Below are positions 1 to 5,399 of a DNA stretch of 6,886 nucleotides, piece after piece. The notes under the pieces are model-generated. The model saw nothing but the letters and a program-made list of their open reading frames with translations. It searched no databases and was not told the origin of the DNA. Numbering within the stretch: the first letter of the stretch is position 1; every line of letters starts with the position of its first letter. Source of the stretch: Anaerolineales bacterium UBA6131 (lineage in GTDB: Bacteria > Chloroflexota > Anaerolineae > UBA2200); assembly GCA_002435875.1 (NCBI GenBank), contig DIVN01000131.1, positions 756-7,641 of the forward strand, in the 5' to 3' direction. The translations under genes and the position numbers were made by a program.

Positions 1-1
1 C

Positions 2-613
2 GCGGGCATCACACGGCCTAAGGACTTCGAGGGCAAGACGTATGCCGCGTACGGCCTGCCCCTGGAGCAAGCAGTCATCCGCGGCCTCATGGAATGTGAC
101 GGGGCCGACTTCAGCAAACTGGAGTTCGTGGACGTGGGGTTCGACACTTTCCCGGCGCTTCTGGGCGGGCGAGTAGACCTTGCCTGGATCTTCTTGGCGT
201 GGGACGGTGTGCAGGCGCAAATCAAGGGGTACGAACTAAACACCATCCCATTGTACGGGTCGTGCGTGCCCGACTACTACACGCCGGTGGTCATCGCGGG
301 CGAGAAGACCATCCAGGACAAGCCAGACCTCCTGCGGCGCTTCATGGCGGCCACTGCCAAGGGGTATGAGTACGCGATTACGAACCCCGCCGAGGCTGCC
401 GAAATCCTACTGAAGCACTCGCCCGAAAGCGACCCCGAACTGGTGCGCCGCTCGCAGGAGTGGCTCAGCCCGCGCTACCAGGCTGATGCTGCGTCATGGG
501 GCGTCCAGAAGAGGGACACGTGGCGCGTATTCGGCGAGTGGATGCAGTCCAATGGCCTCATCGCAGGCACGTTTGATCCCGACAAGGCGTTCACCAATGA
601 ATTCCTGCCATGA
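2..613 (+). CDS. ABC importer substrate-binding protein, NMT1/THI5 family (C-terminal part)
   Basis: The reading frame is open from the window edge, so the signal peptide and first lobe are missing; 203 residues and the stop are visible. The fragment begins in the typical family stretch (RPKDFEGKTYAAYGLPLEQAVI, written here only as its key parts: KDFEGK near residue 7 and YGLPLE near 17). It continues with the ALLGGRVDLAW segment, PDYYTPVVIAGE, and a helical FMAATAKGYEYAITNPAEAAEILL region. It ends in AFTNEFLP, an ending I associate with thiamine-precursor (ThiY-like) binding proteins. The family binds small heterocyclic or sulfonate-like ligands outside the membrane and delivers them to an ABC permease. 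The stop overlaps the ATPase gene by 17 bases, and thiN lies downstream. A thiamine or pyrimidine-precursor ligand is therefore the most likely, but taurine/nitrate-type relatives look similar. Confidence 0.88.
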   Translation, partial: AGITRPKDFEGKTYAAYGLPLEQAVIRGLMECDGADFSKLEFVDVGFDTFPALLGGRVDLAWIFLAWDGVQAQIKGYELNTIPLYGSCVPDYYTPVVIAGEKTIQDKPDLLRRFMAATAKGYEYAITNPAEAAEILLKHSPESDPELVRRSQEWLSPRYQADAASWGVQKRDTWRVFGEWMQSNGLIAGTFDPDKAFTNEFLP

Positions 614-1376
614 TGGGCCGTGCAAAATTGAACTGACCGGCATCACCAAGGGATTCCGGGTCAACGGCGCGCCCCTGAAGGCGCTGGAGAACGTGAGCCT
701 CCACGCCGCCGCGGGGGAGTTCGTGTCCATCATCGGCCCCAGCGGATGCGGCAAGAGCACGCTGTTCAACATCATCTGCGGCCTGCTCCAGCAGGACGAG
801 GGGCAGGTGCTGCTGGACGGTCATGCGGTGCAGCGCCGCGCGGGCAGCGTGGGGTACATGCCGCAGAAAGACCTGTTGCTCCCCTGGCGGTCGGTGCTCC
901 ACAACGTCATCCTTGGCCCTGAGTTGCAGGGGCAGGACGCAGAGGCGGCCCGCCGCGAGGCTACGGAACTGCTCCCCCTGTTCGGCCTGGAGGGGTTTGC
1001 GGACGCATATCCCGCGCTCCTCTCCGGCGGCATGAAGCAGCGGGCGGCCCTGCTCCGCACGTTCCTCACCCAGCGCGAGGTGCTCCTGCTGGACGAACCC
1101 TTCGGCGCGCTGGATGCGCTGACGCGGATGGAGTTGCAGGAGTGGCTGCTCCATGTTTGGGCGCGGTTCGACAAAACGATCCTGTTCATCACCCACGATG
1201 TGGAAGAAGCCGCTTTCCTCTCGGATAAGGTCTATGTACTCAGCCCCAGACCAGCGCAGGTGTGCATCGAGGTGCCCATCCCACTGTCTCGGCCCAGGCA
1301 TCGGTCAGTCACGTTTACGCCCGAGTTCGCCGCTCTGAAGGAAAGGCTGTTGGGCGCACTCTCAAGATGTCCCTAG
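597..1376 (+). CDS. ABC importer ATP-binding protein (NrtD/SsuB/TauB/ThiZ type)
   Basis: This 259-residue ATPase powers the importer served by the upstream binding protein. All nucleotide-binding motifs are intact: Walker A GPSGCGKST at 47-55, Q-loop YMPQKD with Q90, signature LSGGMKQR at 142-149, Walker B LLLDEP at 163-168, D-loop GALD, and switch histidine H200 in ITHDVEEA. The MPQKDLLLPW stretch is typical of the nitrate/sulfonate/thiamine-precursor subgroup. I chose ATG 597 because an AAGG stands about 9 bases upstream at 584-587. The frame extends further to ATG 486, but that part only mirrors the binding-protein gene and has no family similarity. The 17-base overlap with the previous gene suggests coupled translation. 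No permease lies between this gene and thiN, so it should be upstream of the window. The substrate cannot be read from the ATPase itself; ThiZ is an inference from neighbours. Confidence 0.93.
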   Translation: MNSCHDGPCKIELTGITKGFRVNGAPLKALENVSLHAAAGEFVSIIGPSGCGKSTLFNIICGLLQQDEGQVLLDGHAVQRRAGSVGYMPQKDLLLPWRSVLHNVILGPELQGQDAEAARREATELLPLFGLEGFADAYPALLSGGMKQRAALLRTFLTQREVLLLDEPFGALDALTRMELQEWLLHVWARFDKTILFITHDVEEAAFLSDKVYVLSPRPAQVCIEVPIPLSRPRHRSVTFTPEFAALKERLLGALSRCP

Positions 1377-1421
1377 CTGGCTCTTCTAGCCCGCCGGTCT
1401 CGCATATGCAGCGTAAAAGTT

Positions 1422-1430
1422 AGGAGGAGG
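1422..1430 (+). promoter_or_regulatory. Strong ribosome binding site of thiN
   Basis: AGGAGGAGG ends 4 bases before ATG 1435 and offers two overlapping anti-Shine-Dalgarno matches. It fixes the thiN start. The 58-base gap from the ATPase stop holds no convincing promoter or terminator, so thiN is probably co-transcribed with the transporter. Confidence 0.8.
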
Positions 1431-1434
1431 TGGC

Positions 1435-2109
1435 ATGCGCGCTATCGTCATTGCTAACGGGGAAATCGGTGCCGGTGCCAGTCCTGGTCTGACCCTGTCT
1501 CCAGACGACCTGGTGATTGCCGCGAACGGGGGCAGCCGACTGGCGCAGCGACTGGGGCTAGAGCCGCAGGTCGTCATCGGAGACCTGGACTCGCTGCCAG
1601 CCAGACTGCGGGCTCGCCTGGAGAAACGGGGCTGCCGATTTGTGTCGCACCCATCGCGAAAGGATGAGACCGACACCGAGCTTGCCATCCGCTACGCCGT
1701 TGCCGAGGGAGCGCGGGAGATCGTCCTGCTCGGGGCACTTGGCGGCCGGCTGGACCACATGCTGGCCAACGTGCTGCTGCTGGCCATGCCTGAGCTTGTC
1801 GGGCTACAGGCCAGGATCGCAGCAGGGGATACCGAAGTTTGGCTGCTTCGCGCAGGCTGCGCCGTACACCTCGAGGGACAGGTTGGCGATACTGTCACAC
1901 TGCTGCCGCTAGCCGCCGATGCGCTGGGCATCACAACACAGGGCCTGGAGTACGCCCTGCATGACGGCACGCTCCGTCTTGGCCTGGCCCGCGGTGTCAG
2001 CAACGTGATGACAGGCACGAATGCCGAGGTACGGCTGCGAGAGGGCATGCTGCTCGTCATCCGGGTGAGGACGTACGATCAGAACCGATCGGGCCAGCGA
2101 GAGCCTTGA
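1435..2109 (+). CDS. thiN: Thiamine pyrophosphokinase (thiamine diphosphokinase)
   Basis: Transfers pyrophosphate from ATP to thiamine, giving the cofactor thiamine diphosphate in the cytoplasm. At 224 residues the length is normal for bacterial ThiN. Family motifs appear in order: AANGGSRLAQRLGLEP at 29-44, VIGDLDSL at 47-54, RKDETDTELAI at 75-85, GALGGRLDHMLAN at 100-112. The C-terminal thiamine-binding half has GDTVTLLPL at 151-159, TTQGLEYAL at 167-175 and GVSN at 187-190. The GDxDS and TD acidic residues expected to bind metal and ATP are present. One oddity is Asn31 where the family usually has Asp (ADGG). The gene follows a THI5-type importer by 58 bases, which fits a thiamine salvage operon. 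A TPP riboswitch might control the operon, but it would lie outside the window. Confidence 0.95.
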   Translation: MRAIVIANGEIGAGASPGLTLSPDDLVIAANGGSRLAQRLGLEPQVVIGDLDSLPARLRARLEKRGCRFVSHPSRKDETDTELAIRYAVAEGAREIVLLGALGGRLDHMLANVLLLAMPELVGLQARIAAGDTEVWLLRAGCAVHLEGQVGDTVTLLPLAADALGITTQGLEYALHDGTLRLGLARGVSNVMTGTNAEVRLREGMLLVIRVRTYDQNRSGQREP

Positions 2110-2126
2110 GCTTGTCGGAAAAGCTC
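2108..2126 (+). terminator. Weak hairpin just after thiN
   Basis: GAGCTT (2108-2113) pairs with AAGCTC (2121-2126) around a 7-base loop, beginning within the thiN stop codon. Only two T residues follow, so it is at best a weak terminator or an RNA 3' end stabiliser. It separates thiN from the promoter of the next gene. Confidence 0.3.
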
Positions 2127-2150
2127 TTGCAGCGGCGGCTCGCAGGGTTA

Positions 2151-2159
2151 TGCTATAAT
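2151..2159 (+). promoter_or_regulatory. Extended -10 promoter for the DUF2007 gene
   Basis: TGCTATAAT is a perfect TATAAT (2154-2159) with a TGn extension. Transcription would begin near 2165-2167, leaving a leader of about 23 bases that includes the GGAGG site. No good -35 stands 16-18 bases upstream: TTGCAG at 2127-2132 is 21 bases away. The TG extension could compensate. The gene downstream can thus be expressed independently of thiN. Confidence 0.6.
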
Positions 2160-2177
2160 GGTTGAGATGCTATCCAC

Positions 2178-2182
2178 GGAGG
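2178..2182 (+). promoter_or_regulatory. Ribosome binding site selecting GTG 2189
   Basis: GGAGG lies 6 bases before GTG 2189. This decides the start: the in-frame ATG at 2162 would lie upstream of this site and at or before the predicted transcription start. Confidence 0.75.
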
Positions 2183-2188
2183 TTTGGC

Positions 2189-2479
2189 GTGACAGAAGAG
2201 GCCCGCAACGCGCAGGAAGGCGAACTGGTCGAAGTCTGGCGGGAGCAGGGCCACCCGAGGGCCCATGTGATCAAGTCGAAACTGGAAGCCGCAGGGGTCC
2301 CCGCCACGCTGGCATACGATGCGGCGGGCCTCATCTACGGTCTCACCATGGACGGCCTGGGTCAGGTGCGTGTGCTCGTCCGTGCTGAAGACGCCGAGCT
2401 GGCACGGGAGCTGCTCAATGAGGAGCCCACGGAGACCGAAGACGAGCCGGAGTCGGACGCTGCTCAGCAGACCACCTGA
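2189..2479 (+). CDS. DUF2007 domain protein (putative signal-transducing protein family)
   Basis: A 96-residue cytoplasmic protein starting at GTG. The central part (about residues 14-76) matches the DUF2007 pattern: EVWREQGHPRAHVIKSKLEAAGVPATL, then GLIYGLTMDGLGQVRVLVRAEDAELARELL, given here only by its hallmarks. In this fold a helix that follows an xxVIxxxLExxGIP pattern precedes a VRVLV strand and a final helix. The last 20 residues are acidic and probably disordered (NEEPTETEDEPESD). No enzyme motif or membrane segment is visible. The family is often called signal-transducing, but I know of no firm biochemical role. The gene has its own promoter and is last before the convergent gap, so a link to thiamine metabolism is not implied. 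Confidence 0.85.
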   Translation: MTEEARNAQEGELVEVWREQGHPRAHVIKSKLEAAGVPATLAYDAAGLIYGLTMDGLGQVRVLVRAEDAELARELLNEEPTETEDEPESDAAQQTT

Positions 2480-2551
2480 TCTTGCCCACGATTGGCAGCC
2501 TGTTGCCTGTTCGTCTCCATTTCCAGCACTGGCCGCGGTTAGATTGGCATG

Positions 2552-2617
2552 CTATGGACGCAGCACCTTCTCAACCAGGTAGCTGAGCAACACCGACGCC
2601 AGCCCCGCCGTGATCAT
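2552..2617 (-). CDS. Possible 21-residue hydrophobic small protein
   Basis: ATG 2617 opens a 21-residue frame (MITAGLASVLLSYLVEKVLR followed by P) ending in TAG. GGAGG at 2626-2630 stands 8 bases upstream, a good distance. Residues 2-15 are mostly hydrophobic and are followed by a charged VEKVLR tail, which could be one short membrane helix with the positive end inside. Seventeen of the twenty codons after ATG end in G or C, like real genes in a G+C-rich genome. No promoter is clear: CATAAT (plus positions 2634-2639) is a possible -10 without a -35. I recognise no family. A frame this short can arise by chance, so the site spacing and composition are the only support. Confidence 0.33.
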   Translation of the reverse strand: MITAGLASVLLSYLVEKVLRP

Positions 2618-2643
2618 CTTGAGCCCCTCCAGGATTATGCTCT

Positions 2644-2663
2644 CCCCTGAGCTCCTGCAGGGG
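2644..2663 (-). repeat. Small hairpin upstream of the 21-codon frame
   Basis: CCCCTG (2644-2649) and CAGGGG (2658-2663) form a six-pair G+C-rich stem with an 8-base loop. There is no T-run on either side, so a terminator is unlikely. On the minus strand it sits 13 bases before the GGAGG of the small frame, where it could affect initiation. Confidence 0.35.
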
Positions 2664-2756
2664 AATGCGCCCAAAGGGAACAAGGCAACTGTGGCTGCTC
2701 ATCCAGCAAGACAGCAACTTTTGAAGTCGTGTGGCTTGAGCACGTCCAAAGCCAGT

Positions 2757-2850
2757 CTCGTGACTCGACTCGCCTTGGCTTCTCCTGGCCCTCAAACGCC
2801 CTGCGAATCCGCAGACTCAATCGGGCCGGCTAGGCTGAGAGAGTCACGAG
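2757..2850. repeat. 10-base inverted repeat across the trmI stop
   Basis: CTCGTGACTC (2757-2766) is the exact reverse complement of GAGTCACGAG (2841-2850), with 74 bases between. One arm lies in the coding tail of trmI and the other just past its stop. It could close a long stem at the 3' end of the trmI message. The large spacing makes chance a real alternative. Confidence 0.3.
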
Positions 2851-3667
2851 TCTCGTCCTCAGCCAATGAACTCGCACACCCCAGATCGCCTGGTGCAACA
2901 CCATCGGACAAACGTCGTGCAAAGATCAGAAAGCCCGTGTGTGCCACCATGCGATCGACGGGACGCAAGCGTTCGGCAACCGGCTTGTACGAACGGAGCA
3001 ACAGCTCGCAAACCTCGATATCTTGAAATCCCCTTGCCTCGAGGCCTGCAATCAGCTCGGAGACTTGATTCGTGGTAGGGACAATCGCGCCCAGAAACCC
3101 TCCCTCGGCCAGCGCAGCCCATGCCTGTCCAAGACACTCCCATGGCGTACGCACGTCCAGGAACACGGCATCCAGATCTGTCTCGACGAAACCTTCCTCG
3201 ATATCCCGCTCTCGGAACTCAACATGCTCAAGCAACCCGGCATTGTCCAGGTTCTTTGAGGCAACCGCTATCATGTCCGCACGTTTGTCGTACGAATACA
3301 CGCGCCCCGAAGGCCGCACCATGTGCGCCAGTGCCAGAGTAAGGCTTCCACTTCCTGTGCCGCACTCGGCCACCCTTGCTCCTGGGCCCACATTCAGCTT
3401 GAGCAAGATGTAACCAAGCTCCTTGGGATAGATAATCTGAGAGATGCGCTGAATGCTCATGATGAGGTCATGCAGAGAGGGGCGGAGGGCAACGAATGGT
3501 TTCCCGATGTGTGTGGTGAGCTTAATGCCTGGAGGTTGTCCAATCAACTCATCATGCCGAATCAGGCCTTCGTGCGTGTGTTGAAGGCGGCCTTGCTGCA
3601 AACGCATCACAAAACGCTTGCGGCCAAGAAGGATCATGACGGCATCGCCTGCCTGGAATCCGTTCAC
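2792..3667 (-). CDS. trmI: tRNA (adenine-58-N1)-methyltransferase
   Basis: Methylates A58 in the T-loop of tRNAs using S-adenosylmethionine; the bacterial enzyme is normally a homotetramer. The 291-residue protein has a small N-terminal beta domain (about 1-65, with HDELIGQPPG at 38-47). A Rossmann-type methyltransferase follows: YPKELGYIL at 80-88, SAM motif I VAECGTGSGSLT at 99-110, acidic D127 in YSYDKRAD for the ribose, DVRTPWE at 171-177 at the catalytic site, PTTNQV at 197-202. The family ending RPVDRMVAHTGFL is at 235-247. A tail of about 40 residues after FARR, rich in Ser, Asp and Gly, goes beyond the usual end. GTG 3667 is chosen for the GAGGAG 6 bases upstream. It lies 165 bases after proS on the same strand, behind a structured stretch that may control it. 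Confidence 0.94.
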   Translation of the reverse strand: MNGFQAGDAVMILLGRKRFVMRLQQGRLQHTHEGLIRHDELIGQPPGIKLTTHIGKPFVALRPSLHDLIMSIQRISQIIYPKELGYILLKLNVGPGARVAECGTGSGSLTLALAHMVRPSGRVYSYDKRADMIAVASKNLDNAGLLEHVEFRERDIEEGFVETDLDAVFLDVRTPWECLGQAWAALAEGGFLGAIVPTTNQVSELIAGLEARGFQDIEVCELLLRSYKPVAERLRPVDRMVAHTGFLIFARRLSDGVAPGDLGCASSLAEDETRDSLSLAGPIESADSQGV

Positions 3668-3673
3668 CTTGTT

Positions 3674-3679
3674 CTCCTC
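3674..3679 (-). promoter_or_regulatory. Ribosome binding site selecting GTG start of trmI
   Basis: On the minus strand GAGGAG stands 6 bases before GTG 3667. It supports a GTG start at the family-typical beginning of the N-terminal domain. It lies 28 bases beyond the 3' arm of the outer stem of the predicted leader structure. Confidence 0.7.
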
Positions 3680-3707
3680 GCGTTCGCAGACATATGCCCG
3701 TCGATCC

Positions 3708-3819
3708 GAATCATCAGATGCTAACTGCGAAACAGCCGGCCCAACCGAAGCCGACTGTTTGTCTTGCCTGACCGGGCGAAAGGCAATTCGCCTCTAGCAT
3801 ACAACGAACCCGATGATTC
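3708..3819 (-). promoter_or_regulatory. Candidate structured RNA between proS and trmI
   Basis: Read on the minus strand, GAATCATCGGGT (3819-3808) pairs with ATCTGATGATTC (3719-3708) over 12 pairs, two of them G-U. After a 9-base bulge, GCTAG (3798-3794) pairs with TTAGC (3724-3720), one pair G-U. Inside lie hairpin P2 (3792-3775, GGCGAA/TTCGCC, loop TTGCCT) and hairpin P3 (3760-3730, 11 pairs). The P2 loop is fully complementary to AGGCAA (3769-3764) in the linker, which allows a pseudoknot or a competing hairpin. All wobbles are G-U only on this strand. The shape is a three-way junction. It could be a 5' leader of trmI, an attenuator, or a processing site in a proS-trmI transcript. It matches no riboswitch or T-box I can recognise. 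Confidence 0.45.
3730..3760 (-). terminator. Strong hairpin after proS, possible terminator or attenuator
   Basis: On the minus strand AAACAGTCGGC and GCCGGCTGTTT form an 11-pair stem, one pair G-U, around a 9-base loop. It begins 72 bases past the proS stop. The 3' arm ends in TTT but then runs into CGCAG, so the T-tract is short for an intrinsic terminator. It is the most stable single stem in the gap and the right place for proS termination or attenuation before trmI. Confidence 0.5.
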
Positions 3820-3832
3820 TGTGTAGCGATCT

Positions 3833-5257
3833 TTAGAAAGCCCGGGCGAAGATCGCCTTCTCATGCGCCTCTTTGCCACAGTAGACGCATGGGCCCACCT
3901 CACGATCCTGATCGAGGGGGATACACCGAATCGTTGCCTTGGTATCTTCCTTGATTGCTGCTTCGCACGCCGCTGAACCGCACCACAGAGCCAGAGCAAA
4001 TCCTTCCGCTTCTTTCAGCTCTGCGTACGTGCGAGGATGCGACGTATTTGACTCACGAAAGTCAAGTGCCTGCTGGTAAAGGTTCGCCTGGATCGATTCG
4101 AGGGTATCCGCAACACTGTTTGCCAGGGAATCGAGCCCTACTGTAGTCTTGTTCTCTTTGCGAGGCAGGTCGCGGCGTACCAGTATGGCCTGATGCTGCT
4201 GCACGTCTCGCGGTCCAAGCTCGATGCGCAACGGAACGCCACGCATCTCCCAATCGTTGAACTTGAAGCCTGGAGACACGTCGTCTCGAGCATCCAGATG
4301 ATACCGCACCGTCCCGAGTTGTGCGATGACGGCATCGGCTGCTATCAATACTGCCGCTTTCTCTTCTTCACTCTTCCAGATCGGCACGATGACCACCTGG
4401 GTAGGGGCAAGGCGGGGTGGCAGGCGCAGACCTTGATCGTCGCCATGTACCATGACCACTGCGCCAATCATGCGCGTGCTCACGCCCCAGCTCGTTTGCC
4501 AGACATACTCGAGCTCATTCTGCTCGTTAAGAAACTGGGTACCGAAGGCCTTGGCAAAGTTCTGCCCGAGAAAGTGGGAGGTGCCCGACTGCAGTGCCCA
4601 CTTGTTCCCCATCATCGCCTCAATGGTATAACTGCGTACAGCTCCGGCGAACTTTTCCGTATCACTCTTGCGCCCTGGAATCACCGGGATCGCCGCCTCG
4701 TGCTCCGCAAAGTCGCGATAGACGTCGAGCATGCGCAGGGTCTCCTCAAGAGCCTGCTTCTCTGTGGCATGCGCGGTGTGCCCTTCTTGCCAGAGAAACT
4801 CGGTGGTGCGCAGGAACAAACGGGTGCGCATTTCCCAACGGACAACGTTGCACCACTGGTTGAGCAACATGGGCAAGTCTCGGTAAGACCGTATCCATTG
4901 GGCGAACATGGCATTAATGATGGTCTCCGAAGTCGGCCTGACGATGAGCCGCTCCTCAAGCTCCTTGCCTCCCCCAATGGTCACCACAGCCAGTTCTGGT
5001 GAGAAGCCCTCGACGTGCTCGGCTTCCTTCTTAATAAAGCTCTCAGGAATAAAGAGCGGAAAGTAGGCGTTCTGATGACCAGTAGCCTTGAATCGCCGGT
5101 CTAGGGCGCTCTGCATATTCTCCCACAGGGCATACCCGTACGGCCTTATGACCATGCAGCCGCGCACAGGTGCATAGTCGGCCAACTCGGCCGCCTGTAC
5201 GATCTCGGTGTACCATCGGCTGTAGTCTTCGCTGGCAGGAGTTATCTTCTGAGCCAT
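3833..5257 (-). CDS. proS: Prolyl-tRNA synthetase, archaeal/Thermus type
   Basis: Charges tRNA-Pro with proline in the cytoplasm. The 474-residue length and the lack of an insertion editing domain place it in the eukaryote/archaeon-like group also found in Thermus and some other bacteria. The class II core has motif 1 around VIRPYGYALWENM (36-48), the proline-site RPTSET at 107-112, and motif 2 with R140 and FLWQEGHTAH (154-163). TSWGVSTRMIG follows at 255-265, then motif 3 GLRLPPRLAP (276-285). An anticodon-binding domain follows (about 286-385). The C-terminal domain carries C426, C431, C457 and C460, positioned like the zinc ligands of the Thermus enzyme. The protein ends in Phe; relatives normally end in Tyr. 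ATG 5257 has AGGAGG 4 bases upstream; the 17 extra codons back to 5308 lack similarity. It lies 142 bases after cdd. Confidence 0.96.
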   Translation of the reverse strand: MAQKITPASEDYSRWYTEIVQAAELADYAPVRGCMVIRPYGYALWENMQSALDRRFKATGHQNAYFPLFIPESFIKKEAEHVEGFSPELAVVTIGGGKELEERLIVRPTSETIINAMFAQWIRSYRDLPMLLNQWCNVVRWEMRTRLFLRTTEFLWQEGHTAHATEKQALEETLRMLDVYRDFAEHEAAIPVIPGRKSDTEKFAGAVRSYTIEAMMGNKWALQSGTSHFLGQNFAKAFGTQFLNEQNELEYVWQTSWGVSTRMIGAVVMVHGDDQGLRLPPRLAPTQVVIVPIWKSEEEKAAVLIAADAVIAQLGTVRYHLDARDDVSPGFKFNDWEMRGVPLRIELGPRDVQQHQAILVRRDLPRKENKTTVGLDSLANSVADTLESIQANLYQQALDFRESNTSHPRTYAELKEAEGFALALWCGSAACEAAIKEDTKATIRCIPLDQDREVGPCVYCGKEAHEKAIFARAF

Positions 5258-5399
5258 TCTCCCTCCTCTGTCAATCCACGCTGCAGGGCAGTCGCCGTAC
5301 AGGAGCACTGCGGCGTACGCGTCGTTTGTCTCTGTCAGGCCTTTCTGTGCCTTCCACGACTAACACAGGCGGCAAATGCATGGAGCAAGCCGAGCATCT
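5258..5399 (-). other. cdd-proS intergenic gap
   Basis: These 142 bases hold the proS ribosome binding site but no convincing promoter or terminator. On the minus strand short overlapping stems exist (CGCCG/CGGCG and GCAGT/ACTGC around 5290-5315), and TGACAGAG occurs twice. There is no T-box sequence. proS may be read through from cdd or have a promoter I cannot see. Confidence 0.4.
5261..5267 (-). promoter_or_regulatory. Ribosome binding site of proS
   Basis: AGGAGGG on the minus strand ends 3-4 bases before ATG 5257. It decides for the MAQKITP start over the longer frame beginning at 5308. Confidence 0.75.

Larger units (their letters stand above)
2480..2791. other. Convergent intergenic region between DUF2007 gene and trmI
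   Basis: These 312 bases separate the plus-strand and minus-strand gene blocks. No large gene is supported. A possible 21-residue minus-strand reading frame lies inside at 2552-2617. Short structure is present: GGCA/TGCC at 2494-2507, an 8-base direct repeat GATTGGCA at 2490-2497 and 2542-2549, a hairpin at 2644-2663, and one arm of a 10-base inverted repeat at 2757-2766. None has the T-rich tail of a standard intrinsic terminator, so how the two convergent transcripts stop is unclear. Confidence 0.6.

Noticed and set aside
486..596. Upstream extension of the ATPase gene to ATG 486
   Set aside because: The extra 37 residues are Arg/Ser-rich, overlap the binding-protein gene and match nothing in the ATPase family; ATG 597 has a usable AAGG site.
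591..1301. Long open frame on the minus strand (236 codons) opposite the ATPase gene
   Set aside because: It lies wholly opposite a gene with all ABC ATPase motifs, has no family resemblance and is rich in His/Gln/Arg as expected of an antisense shadow.
3708..3819. Inverted-repeat mobile element (MITE) in the proS-trmI gap
   Set aside because: There is no target-site duplication beside the outer arms, and the G-U-only wobbles fit RNA pairing better than DNA terminal repeats.
3790..3830. Weak minus-strand promoter TACACA-18-TATGCT in the proS-trmI gap
   Set aside because: Each box matches the consensus at only four of six places, and starting there would cut off the 5' arm of the outer stem. 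It is not strong enough to annotate.
4193..5002. 269-codon open frame on the plus strand
   Set aside because: It is opposite proS, whose motifs are intact; the translated sequence resembles no protein family and has the composition of a reversed gene.
5263..5276. TTGACA-like -35 next to the proS ribosome binding site (minus strand)
   Set aside because: It stands within 10 bases of the ribosome binding site and start codon, so a promoter there would start inside the coding region.
5258..5308. Longer proS start at 5308
   Set aside because: The added 17 residues lie upstream of the strong AGGAGG site and have no counterpart in the family.
5258..5399. T-box or pseudoknot leader before proS
   Set aside because: No T-box core sequence or terminator/antiterminator pair is present. 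The stems CGCCG/CGGCG and GCAGT/ACTGC overlap with no linker to span a pseudoknot, so they look like chance.
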